A DNA stretch of 64,000 nucleotides. Origin: Xiphias gladius. Its lineage: Eukaryota > Chordata > Actinopteri > Istiophoriformes > Xiphiidae. Location of the stretch: positions 4,724,316 to 4,788,315 of the forward strand of contig NC_053411.1 of NCBI RefSeq assembly GCF_016859285.1, in the 5' to 3' direction. Each line of letters opens with the position of its first letter. The stretch's first letter is position 1. The notes beneath the pieces were generated by a model. The model was not told the DNA's origin and ran no database searches. It worked only from the letters and a program-made list of their open reading frames with translations. This document shows positions 47,436 through 58,366 of the stretch, one piece after another. The position numbers and the translations under genes were made by a program.

Positions 47436-47978
47436 TCTACATGTCTATGGCCACGTAGAGTAACGGGTGATAGAGTGATGCTTTGGGTTCATTCCGTCGA
47501 GGACAAAAAAAAACAAGCAAATCTGATTAGGGGCAAATATACTGTAACTAACTCATTACATCTCCAAAAAAGGAACTGCATGTCAAAATAACATAGTAGG
47601 AATTGTAGGAACTGAAATGTTTCTAGAATATTGTTTAGACTGTGAATTCAACTTAATATGGTGGGAGGTTTGCTGTGTCCTGATAAGGACATTCACTTCC
47701 ATGCTCTTCAGCGCGACTTACCTCTGCATCGCCCTTCATTAATATGTGAAAAACACTGCATGGGAAAGTAGTAGCTGCTGCTGCCACACACTTGGCTAAT
47801 CAAAATGTCACAAAAAAAAAAAAAAAAAAAAAAGAGGCCCCAAAGCATGTTCAAAGGGGTCCTTTTACACAAGCATCCTCCTAAAAATCTCCTGGATTCA
47901 TCAGCTAAACAGTAAAATCTCTTTTTCTTTTTTTCCCCCCAATCAGTTCAACAAGAATCTCTTCCCTGATGCCAGTTG

Positions 47979-50900
47979 TCACCACTGCAGAGATGTGTCA
48001 GCAGTGTGGTTTGTTGATTTGGGATCTGTAACTAGAGTGATTTTACAGCTCTCTTCTTCGTCGGCCGGGACGTACAGATTGCAGACCGTGCTCTGAGAGA
48101 GAGAGAGAAGAAGAGAAAGCCAAATTCAGTGTGGCGTTTTAAAAACCCCGTCATTTTACAAATTCGCACAATTGCTGCTATTATGGGCACACTTGGTTTG
48201 AGAACTGGGGAGGATAATATCTGAAGCTGAATTGTCTGGTGTTCCTGGATACCATTATGTTGTTATTATATCCAGTTCTTTTTTTTTTTTTTCTCTAACC
48301 ACCTTTATTGCTGCTGTTGTTAAATTACTAGTGAGACACATGGGTTTTTTGTTTTTTGTTTTGCTTAGAGTAAGATGAGAAAAACTGATTGCACTCATGT
48401 CTGTACACTAAATGTCGAGGTGACAGCCAGTAACCTGTTAGCCGGGCTTAGTTTAGCGCAAAGACCGGAAACGAGGCGAAACGGCGAGCCTGACGCTGTC
48501 CAAAGGTAACAAAATGTGCCTACCAAGCAACTCTAAAGCTCAATAATTAGCACTTCACATCTTGTTGGTTTAATCGGTCCAAAAAAAGCAAAGGGAAAAA
48601 ATGACAGGGTGGGATTTTATGTGCCGGAGTATTTCTTCTTGTCACCATAACACTGCCAGGCCGCCAGAATACAGGAGGTCACTGCACCCAGCACTAAACC
48701 ACACTGTTTCGTTTTTACACTCCAGATTTTATGTTCGATACCTAACTTATGTGGCCTACTTGGCGTTTCCTGACCTCATGGTCATGGACGTGGGCGTGGT
48801 ACCGACCCCCGCTACTGTCTGGGCAAGATGGCCAATCGGCACACTGCCCAAAACGTCATACTATTCTTTTAATAGTTTTAGGAGACAGGATAATCGGGGA
48901 GTAAACCCACACTTAACAAAAAACAGTCACCTTATTGTTGTTGTCCGAAATATCGCTGAGGAGGTCCCGAGGTTGTGGTACTTTGGGGAAGATATTTGCC
49001 TTATACCTGTACAGGGAAAGGTCAATATTAGCCGCAAACAAGAAAGAGACAGCAATCAATGGGAGCCCAGCAAAAAGAAGTAGGCTTTACATACTTCCTG
49101 TAACACACAAAAACCAGGGCTGCCAGGCCAGAAGACATCAATGGGAGGATAATGGCAGCGTACACCAACGTATTCGGATCTTTATCTGCATCTGCATTTG
49201 CATGCGAAAACAGCAGCAGCATTAGTATCAGCTGAGAGCGACTTATACAGATACAGCTTTTTTTTATGCTTCAAGTGGAAATTCAAACAAGTGCTTTTAC
49301 AGGTAGCTTAAAACCCAGTCCCAACTTTGGCGGGATAGAATGCAATTCTTTCTGCCACAATGCCGTTCTTAAAATAACCTCTAGATGGCAGCGACCTTTT
49401 CATCTCCTATGCACAGTGGCTGGAAACTGCTGGACAGTTCATTTTGCAATGAAAGTAAGAACGTAGACAGACAGAAAATGATCATACCAAAACACTTCTG
49501 CTCGCTCGGTGGTGAACTAAAGCCTTCGTACACAGCTTTAATATTCATGCAATAGTGACAGTGGGAGACCAGGTCCAGCTCAGCTGATGTTTCGTGTATT
49601 ATGTCTGTCCCCTGTGAGAAAATGAAGGCACAGTTGTAATAGTGACTAATCAATTTATTTGTGTAATTGTTTCAGCAATATGACTGAATTCCGTGGCGGC
49701 AAACTATAGCAGTAAAAATAAGACGCAACTGCATACCTTATTGTCAATGTAACCACTACTTATTATATAATGTTGACATTGAAACACCATTGAATTTCAA
49801 GCATTAAAGTATATGTGTTTGAAAACAACCTATATGTATTGGCAGTATGTATTCTGATGTACGTGGTTTGCCCCTCTTGAATTTTTCAGGTAATTGTCCA
49901 ATATTCAAACAAGACTAAGAGTCTACAGCCATACTAGTGCCGTTGCGTTAGTTTGTGTTCTTAGTTTTGCAGGTCATCGCTCATAAACCAAAGTATTGTA
50001 AAATACATAAAATGACCTGATGATGCCGCAAGATTAAATTCAGGCAGCAAATCCGCAAAGTGAACATGAATTCTGTACCGAATGTCATTGCACTCCACCT
50101 AACAGTCGTCAAGACATTTCACCCAAAACCACAAATGCCAACCTTCTAATGAAAATTCAGGGGATCACCAAAGTCAGTAGGATTCATCCTCTGGGATATC
50201 TGTCCATCAAGCGGATGTTGGGATATTTCATGAGAAAAGTGGGGGAACTTTGACCAGGTGCTGGCACTACAGGAACCACCAAATTTGATGACAACCCATA
50301 CAATGGTCGCTGGGATATTTTAGTAAAAGCCAAAAGTGCTAGTTGTGCTGGAGGAAAAGTCAGGAAGCGCCATCCTCTGAGCACCGCGAACGTCATCGTC
50401 TAAATCCATCCTCTGGGGGTTGAGATATATTTCTTTCTGGACCGCAGAGGTTGACGGATTGACCGCCACCGCCATTGCCAGTGTAGCTAGCACTGCTAAA
50501 AAATTCTATTCAAGCTGCTCAGTTTCTGATCCAGAAGTTAAAGTCAACTCAAATTGGAAATAAAAAATTCAAATTTATGCAGATTACAGGCTTGGATTCT
50601 AGGACTGAGGGAACATAACCTGATGGGGCGATTGATTCCATTCTGGCTCTATCGTGTAGAATCCCGAATGTTTAAGTTTTACTTTTAGAAGATAATCAAC
50701 TAATTAGACCTGAGAGATACACTTAATATGGTCATTAATACCCCGTAAATCTAAAGTTGATTGAATCTCAATGCTAGAACTTCAGTGGTGTTTTAATTTG
50801 TCTCTCACCTTTATTTCGTTACACTCAGTGTAGTTCATTCTGAATTTCCAGAGATCAGTCATGATGTCAGGAGGAATCCAGCTGATCTTGAATTTATCCA

Positions 50901-53900
50901 CAGTCTTATTGACTGTCCACTCAAGCCGAAAAGGTCTCACTGTGCATAGAGAGACATTACAGATGTACATGTACGGTAACCATAATCAAGTCACCCTTCA
51001 TAAAAAAAGCTGTTAGGCAAGCAGGAGCACTCGAGAAAGTCCCCCTCTCAGACCCACACGTATTTTTGCTCTCCTAAAATAGTTGCACTGTGTGCAATGT
51101 TCTACATAGTGTCATATCCCACATTACACAATCCGATACACGGAGACGGACACATGTAGACGCACACAGCACAGTAACTGCTAAAAAATTTCTAGGAAAG
51201 GACCGAGAGCAACTTCTCTTAGAACTGTGAGAGAGAATGGGGAAGTGCAACATATTTCAACAGAGTCTTCCCTCCACAGAACTCCTGATACACTATGATC
51301 ACAAGTCCACTTGTTGCATACCATCGTTTCGAAAATATCTGCTGAAGGTGTTCCTGACAAACTTGTTGTTCACTGTCCCGTTAAGTACGATGGAGATGCG
51401 ATCTGTGGTCCTCGCCTGCAGGTCACAACCAGTCCTGACGTCATCAGTGAAACTGTACGATGGGCACTCTTGTAAGGGGGCTGAACTGGCATGGTCGTTT
51501 TCATTTTCACCCAAACTATCTTCTGTCAATCTTGGAGAGAGAGAGAAAAAGAGGCGATTAACTTTGATGCTGCACACTATTCCTGAAATGAATGAATAAA
51601 ATGAACGTAGACTTAAATAAGCCCAGTTTTGCCCGGAGTTTACTACTCAGACCTGGCCAGAGGACACCATCAAAAACAGACATAAAATAAATGGGGAACA
51701 TGCTTATTCCTTTTTTTCTTCTTTTTTGCTGAGATATTGATGAAAGCATTGAAACCACTCTTAGGTCAATCTCTTAAATGTGAAGCAATAGCCAGCGGCT
51801 GGTTAGTTTACCTTAGAATAAAGAGCGGAAACAAGAGGAAATAGCTCCCCTGGCTCGGCCCCAAAGGTATCACATTTCGCATACCGGGTCCTCTAAGCTG
51901 ACTGATTCACATGTTATATCTTATCGTTTAATCCACACCCAAAAACCAAATGCGGCTGGGGTTGCAACAGCTGCATGTCGTGACCCCGTGGAAGTCTTCC
52001 AAAGTAGTGCCTGAAGCTGAGCGGCTCGCTGGGGTGGGGGGGGGGCTTATGTATTATTTAGTTATTTAGTGGAAACAACGGCCTACAAAGAAATATCACT
52101 GGAGTCCGCCGCTCCGCTGGGCTAGCGAGTCTCAGCTCATTGTTTATCTGTCCGGTCCGTACATTTACCGTTTTGGTCCGCTCTCGCAGTGTAATTTTCA
52201 GCCGCACGAGGCAGCTGTTTCCCAGCGAAAGCGCTCGAAAGCGACAACTATCAAGTTCACCTCATCAACTCGAAAGGGGGACGGCGTGTGACGGTCGGTG
52301 TCGTGTTCACACTTTGTTTCCGCTGCCCCTCAGTGGCCATGCAAAATCAGCGAATGCAGGTTTTAAAGAAGTAGGGAGCTAGCTGGTTGCGCTGACTGAT
52401 GAATCAATTCGCCGATCACCAGATCATGCTTATTTTTTACTTATAAATAATCCTTCTTCGCAGCTTCAACGTGGTGTTCTTAAAAGCTTTTATGGTTGTC
52501 AGCAAAGCTCGTAAGACCGGCCAGGTGTTACTCCGTCTCTCCATCTCTCGATTCAGTCCGGGCTTTCCCACCCTGCCTGGGAATCTCATCCAGTCATTCC
52601 CGCTGCAGATGCAACTCATTAAAATCAGATCACCAATGCCTGGTTTGTTGGGGTTTTTTTTTAAAAAGGGCTCGGTAATTTCGTAACTGGGCACGAAATC
52701 GTAACAGGTTTAAGATGAGTTTCAAGTTGCGTTTTGATTTACGTACAACTAAAACCCAGCGAGTCCCGGTGTACCTGAACCCAGTCTAACCGGCAGCTAC
52801 CCTCGGCAGATGCTAAGTGACACAGCAACAGCCTGCTGCGGTTTTCACCAAACGCTACTCGAACAGGAGAAGATGCTGTTAGGGACTATTTTCAGATGCA
52901 GATTAAATCACATGATACTCTAGAGAGTATTCATGACCCACGGACTCTGCCAGGGGGGCTGACTCAAAATAAATGACAGTAGCCGTGTTCGTGGTAATGA
53001 AAGAACATGTCACCTGGTAGTTTTGGACAACAATAGAGCTCTGATGCAGAGGAACAAGATATATCAGGCTTTGGATACACAGACAGTACTTGTCAATACA
53101 ACCACTTCATTGTGGGTTGTTGGTCTTTTCCCAGGATTTGTTGACAGTCGGAAAACTACTTACCAGATCTATCCTTTTATTTCCTAAAATGGTATGCATT
53201 AGTTTAGCTTTGTGAATAATAAATTGAATATACTGAACATTACACAGGAGTATATGGCTGATGATATTTTCTGACCTACAGTTTTAAAAAAAAAGAAAGG
53301 TCATGCTATTAATGTTATTTGATGATGAACTCCAAATATGCTTTTAAGCTTTGGATTCCTGGTTATGGTAATGGTTGTTTGTTTATGGCTGGCTGGAGAT
53401 AACAGCCCCCCCCCCCCCTTTATTTAATACTCCATTACTATATTTGGCATGGGCCTCGACAAATATATGCCTCACACGGATGAACAATGCCTAAAGTCGA
53501 CCGGCAGCCGCCTGAGGCCTGGGCCGACAAACAGCGGAGCCATTAAGCATGTAGGAATTTGAACCCTAGCACACTACTTACTCTTTGGTTCACCCCGGAT
53601 CTTGTGTTGCGAGAGCAAAGTTAAGCGCGGCGTATCAGGAAATATAGGAATACAGCGCAATCACGTATGCTGTGTAATAGTGAGTTTTAGTTTACTCACT
53701 GCTCTGAGACAACTTGAGATCTACAGCATTTCTTCACAGTGTCCTTTTGTTGTGAAAGGACCATACAAAAAAAACAAATACACAAACAAACAAAAAATCC
53801 CCCGCCCACACATACCGATAGAAAAAACCGAGATCTTTAGTTGGACTGGCTGACTCCCAGGAACAGTGAGAATGTTTGGAGGAACGGATGTAGCACTTGA

Positions 53901-55664
53901 GATTCTTCACCATCTCTGGGAGGGAGAGAGATGCATACACACATCTCAATGAGCAAACAAATACACAGACAATAATCTAGTCCATATATGGTTCAAAAAA
54001 GCTTTGGTCCACATTTCTTTGCGTACTCAAAAGGCATTCAGAATTTGGAAAACAAAAGCGGGCCTTGGTAGGGGTAAGGGTGAGCGAGATGAGCTACCTG
54101 GGTAAGAGGCGTTGAAGAAAGCTGGCTCACTTGTCTCGTTACCACAGACAGTTTTAATATTAAAATTCAGAAGTCCTCCTTCAATCCCAAACTCTCGACT
54201 CCAGGAAGCGGAAGTGCAATTCTCAATTTCCTGGCAGAGAAAAAACAAACAAACAAACAAACAAACAAACAAACAAACAAACAATCAAACCATCATCAGG
54301 TGCATTGACACTGACACAGCCTAGCACTTTACAAGTAACGTGGCAGTCAAAAATGCGGTCGTGTAGTTGTTTCAGAAAAAAAAAAAAAATCGGACACGCA
54401 CTGGCCATCTTTTTTTTTAATCGAAATGCAGGAATACATCTCACCAGCAACGTTATGGATCTTCTTTACGTGCTGTTGATAGCTCTTCGGCAGGGAACTG
54501 ACTTCTGCCGTTTCGGCTCATCGGTGTGAGCACCCAAGCGTATATGGATTGAAAAAAATGCAAGTCGTGCAGGTGGTCTATGACAAACTCTAGAACTTGA
54601 TTTGTAGCCAGTGAGTGGAAAGTGACCATGTACACGGACACGAGAGCTTGTACATAAGTACAGTTCCGAGGTACTTTTCGCTTGGTGCTACTACTAACCA
54701 CTTCTACTCCCCGGCAATGCAGAGGCAAACACTGCACTTTTCCCTCCACTCCATTTAGACAGCTGGCAAAGTTACTTTGGCAGAACAAGATTTTTTTTTA
54801 CACATAAAACACACGATCGGCTTCTCAAAAGTCTCGCAGACCCAACTACCCGACGGTGTGGGAAGTAGTTTAGACTCCCTTCCACCCTGACCAGCTGCAA
54901 CTTGTGAATGCTGCTTGCTAATCAAGACATCAGGGCTGACCAAAACACAAGGATGTGACTCCTTCTTCCGCCGCTGATCACGTCATCGAGCTGCCGGTAA
55001 GCGTGGATTTTTTCCCACCGATGGGAAACTAGTGGTGTGCTACCAAAGCTGTCCACCACAGTCTTTTCCCTCTTTCCTCTGGTGTGTACACAGAGGCTTT
55101 AATAATAGTAATGATAATATAAACATGTGATAAGAGGATCAAAAGATCAAATATGATAAAGCCAGGGTCATCCTAGAATAATGACCCTTGCAGAGGGTCA
55201 TTAGCTCTGCTCCCAGATGGGGAAAGGAAGTTACTGGTGCTTCCAGAGCAGCTGTGGAAATGTGTGAGCGTGCCACACCTCCCGTGCCCTTCACTCAGGG
55301 TACTGTTCTGACCGCCGGGACACTCGGGTGTCGGTGCCGCGGCGACCCACGGTACAGCCTCGAAGAAAAACCCCGCGTGAACGACGTGCTGCAGCCTTTG
55401 GACGGAACCCCACTTCAACCCAGCAGACCACTACGAGCATACTCACATATTGGGGCGTATCGTCGTTGATTTCAGCGGACAACGTATAGCTGCAACTGGA
55501 GCCGCAGTGCCGGGACGGCTCCCAGGTCAGCTCCGGTTGGAAGTCGGTAATCCAGCGTATGGTGATATTTCGCGGCGGTGTGATGTGGCCTTAGGAAGAG
55601 AGAAGAGGGAGAAAAGACAGAAGTCTGACACCCCTTGGACTTCGGTGTGCCTTTTGATTAGCTT

Positions 55665-55705
<41 letters not shown>

Positions 55706-55990
55706 CTTCGAGGTGAGGGACTTTGGATGCGAGCGCAGGTGTGCGACGCCGTAGCGCACGGAGCGTCCCCCGGTCCCGTTTCCTAGCTCGGGTTTGGCCG
55801 CGACGGACCCCCCACCCCGCCTCGACGTCACTACTGGGAAGCTCCGCCGCGTAGGCTCCGCGCTGCCAAAGACAGGGAGCTCTCCCACACATCACCGGTG
55901 GGTACGCGACGGCGTAATTTCCTTACCCGTCCGCGACTCGACCGCCAGGAAGAGGCAGCCCAAGCCGAGCCAGCCGAAACTCGGAAACAT
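47979..55990 (-). CDS. Class I cytokine receptor alpha chain of the IL-13Ra/IL-5Ra/GM-CSFRa type (receptor A), complete, 10 coding exons
   Basis: Predicted cytokine-binding chain. Exons: 55927-55990, 55447-55589, 54098-54230, 53816-53915, 51322-51530, 50809-50939, 49488-49611, 49095-49185, 48931-49006, 47979-48092; 1185 nt, 394 aa plus TGA, all phases join. Layout: signal peptide MFPSFGWLGLGCLFLAVES; N-terminal FN3-like domain (22-113); second domain with the class I signature C-x9-C-x-W (CYIRSSKHSHCSW); third domain (217-301); membrane segment about 307-330; a 63-residue tail with a Box 1-like IFPKVPQP and the end motif LYVPADEEESCKITLVTD. The WSxWS position reads GFSSPPSE, so that motif is lost. 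Acceptors of exons 2 and 5 use the less favoured AAG, but reading frames require them. It is a tandem paralogue of the gene at 58367-62995. Candidates are IL-13Ra1, IL-13Ra2 or an IL-5Ra-like chain; I cannot choose. Confidence 0.85.
48414..48600 (+). mobile_element. Short dispersed repeat, copy 2
   Basis: GTTAGCCGGGCTTAGTTTAG...AAGACCGGAAAC...CTGTCCAAAGGTAACAAAAT...CTCTAAAGCTCAATAATTAG parallels the copies at 18819 and 51776. It lies in the intron before the last exon of receptor A. Confidence 0.65.
50080..50515 (+). mobile_element. Dispersed fish-type repeat in receptor A intron
   Basis: Contains CAAGACATTTCACCCAAAAC, GATCACCAAAGTCAGTAGGA, TTCATCCTCTGGGATATCTG and GAGATATATTTCTTTCTGGACC (split here: TTTCTTTCTGGACC). 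This word order matches a common fish interspersed repeat as I remember it. Two related half-units with AATCCATCCTCTGG-like words are present. No coding potential. Confidence 0.55.
51776..51950 (+). mobile_element. Short dispersed repeat, copy 3
   Basis: Shares GCTGGTTAGTTTACCTTAG, AGCGGAAACAAGAGGAAATA, CTGGCTCGGCCCCAAAGGTA and TATCTTATCGTTTAATCCAC with the family. It abuts the second copy of the 127-bp duplication. Confidence 0.65.
51951..52080 (+). repeat. 127-130 bp duplicated sequence, copy 2
   Basis: Direct-orientation partner of 47309-47435, in the intron before exon 5 of receptor A. It differs mainly by GTGGAAGTC versus GTGGGAGTC, GAAGCTGAG versus GAAGCGGAG, and the G-run. Confidence 0.9.
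52081..53815 (-). other. Rest of receptor A intron 4; nothing recognised
   Basis: Includes a C-run at 53406-53417. No exon or named repeat found. Confidence 0.4.
54236..54286. repeat. (AAAC)n microsatellite beside a splice acceptor
   Basis: About 11 CAAA units on the plus strand; in the receptor A transcript (UUUG)n runs into UUUUUUCUCUGCCAG before exon 3. Confidence 0.95.
55668..55699. repeat. (GT)n microsatellite in receptor A intron 1
   Basis: About 16 GT units on the plus strand, within the 337-bp first intron. Confidence 0.93.
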
Positions 55991-56450
55991 CCCGGTAGGC
56001 CCCCTCGATGTCCTCCCGTACAGCCTTCCGCTTCTCGTCGCCGGTGAGTCTACTTTTCGCGGGGGGCGCGCGCTGTCCCTCCGGTCGCTCTCGCCGCCGC
56101 CGTCCGCAATGAAGCGAGGCGAGTCTACGTCCTCAATTGAACTCTCGGCCTCCGTTGCGCGACAAGACGTGAAATCCGTAGGAGGCTCTGGAGCTGGGCG
56201 GAGTGCTTCCCTTTTTTTTTTTTTTTCTTCTCCCGGACACGCGGACGCGCGGACGCGCATGCACTGTAGATCGGCGTGGAGAAGAAGGGGCAGAGCATCG
56301 ATCCCTGAACGCAGCTTTATTGTTGCCGAGCGTGACAGCGGACGCTCCCGGAGCCTCTCGAGACGAGCACCGCGCCACGATTTCGGTTGTCTAGAGGCAC
56401 CGGCCGAGGCTCGTCGGAAACAGGCTTCTCCTCCAATATGGGGACACGTT
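55700..56450. promoter_or_regulatory. CpG-rich region covering receptor A exon 1 and its upstream DNA
   Basis: High density of CG dinucleotides, for example GCGGGGGGCGCGCGCTGTCC and GGACACGCGGACGCGCGGAC, centred on the ATG at 55990. It is the likely promoter of receptor A. A 297-codon plus-strand frame across it is judged a by-product of base composition. Confidence 0.6.
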
Positions 56451-56499
56451 GGTAACTTCGAATTGATTCTCGTTGGCCGGTGTACGTGTAAAAAAAAAA

Positions 56500-58366
56500 A
56501 AAAAAAATCACAAGTTGAGGAATCATTGGTTGTTTTTTTAATAATAATCCATCAAGTTGATTTATTTTATTTTTATTTTATTTTTAAAGCATGTATCTTG
56601 ACAAGTTGCAGATTTTTGTCCAGATTTCGTGCAGCTGAACAGGAAACTCAAAAGTATAATCTTAAAGGCCATTCCAGAGGACATTAAATGCCAGACAGAG
56701 GGGTTATTTACAACCTGGCAACCCAAAAGTTATTCAGGGCTATTACTGATCTATAATGTATCAGTACATTATCCATTAAGATTAATCAAAGCACAGGTGA
56801 CAAACTTTTAAATCCTTCCTCCCATCATTTGTGAGGATTTTGGTTGATATCTTCACAGGTTGCCGTAGTAGAAATGTTAAAGATAAGACATTTCACTGCT
56901 CCAAGCTGACAATAAAATCCATGAACAACATCTACAAACTGTTACAGCTCCAATATTTCCTGTTAAACTGTCACTACAAAGGAGCCGGAGGCTGGAATTA
57001 GCCAATTGTAAGTATCCCAGTGGCATGTAATCACACATACACACGCACAACACACACAAACATTTTCACTCTTTCGGTTTAATCAGCAAAAACAGTCGGC
57101 AGTCACCCAACAAGTAGTTCTAGGAAATCCAACTAAGCAAAAAAAAAAAAAAGGCAAAGAAATGTTTTTAAAGAGCTTCAAAGTAAAAGGGGTGCGAAGG
57201 CTTCTTAACACCACGGGTCAAATTTTGAAGAAGTGGGTCACATGAACTCCTCACATTTGGGATCCAGAGGCTGAAGTCAGAACTATCGGTGTCTGTCAGC
57301 AAAGTTCATGCAGGTCAGTTTATATCCTGACGGATGACAACAGGGTAATTCCTTTTGATACGCACGAATAACAGATTACCAGAGGAAATGACATGACTGT
57401 GAGGATGTTAAGTTTTGTTTCAGAAATTCAGCATTCAACTGTAGCCATTCTGCCTCATTGAATTTCACTTAAGGGATAAAGTCTCTTCCTTCTTTTGTTA
57501 CTTTTTTTGATGCGAAGAACAGACTCCCACGACTAACACAAGGACACTGGCCTTGTGCTACTTGCCATGCACCCCCCCCCCCAGTTCCTCACAAAACAGC
57601 GTTTGGATGCATGCCCAGACTCATTCGGAGGCTGACACAGTACAGTCTTGGGGTCACTCTCAGCAGAAAGGTAGTAACGTCTTTCCCAGTCCTTCCAGCT
57701 CATTGTACAGCTGCCACAATTGCAGTCATACTGGCATTGGGTTGTCGTTCCCTGTGATCTCTTAGATCTGTACGGCCGATATTCAGGGATACACCAGCTT
57801 CTCTTACTGGTAGGTCAGTGCCGAGTAAATGTAGCTTCCATTGGCCAACTTGCAGTCCTCCATTCTATCCAGCCGAGCACACTACCCGCCCTCATCCTTT
57901 TCGTCCTCCTCTGTGCTCAACAGGAAAGTGTCAGCAGAGTGCAGGCATGGCAAACTTTCTTGTCCTGTTTGCTCTTCTGGGTGTATAGCTGCGCAGCTGT
58001 TTTTTAAGGCAGTCCCAGGGATTCATTGCATTTCCTCATCCTGTCCATGACACATGGAGCAGCTTACAACCGCAGCACCCTTAGAGAGTAACTTAATAGT
58101 AGCTGAAAATCTTGCTTTTGCTGCCCTCTAGTAGTTGAAGTTCTCACCTGGCTGCAGCGATGCAGAGCTTTATTCAGGCCAGCGCAGTACAAGTAAGATA
58201 GAGCACACTTGTCAGACGTGCGACGGACTTGAAGCTTTCAGCCAGAAGAGGTCGGTAAAACAAAGCTTTTCAGCGTGGTGTTAAGTTACTCTTTAAATGT
58301 TCCCGATGAATTCACCCAGAGCGGAAGTCCAGCTGTGCTGCCGGCAATGCTGTGAACATATACATT
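56500..58366 (-). other. Gap between receptor B stop and receptor A promoter, probably including receptor B 3' UTR
   Basis: Minus-strand AATAAA words occur in the TTTATTTTATTTTT tract near 56560-56586 and could end receptor B transcripts. No further exon recognised. Confidence 0.4.

Noticed and set aside
48601-49083. 160-codon plus-strand frame
   Set aside because: Overlaps the antisense of the receptor A Box 1 exon and a repeat; no family match.
55794-56687. 297-codon plus-strand open frame, the longest in the window
   Set aside because: It lies antisense to receptor A exon 1 in CpG-rich DNA, has low-complexity runs and no family resemblance, and shows no splice structure. Explained by base composition.
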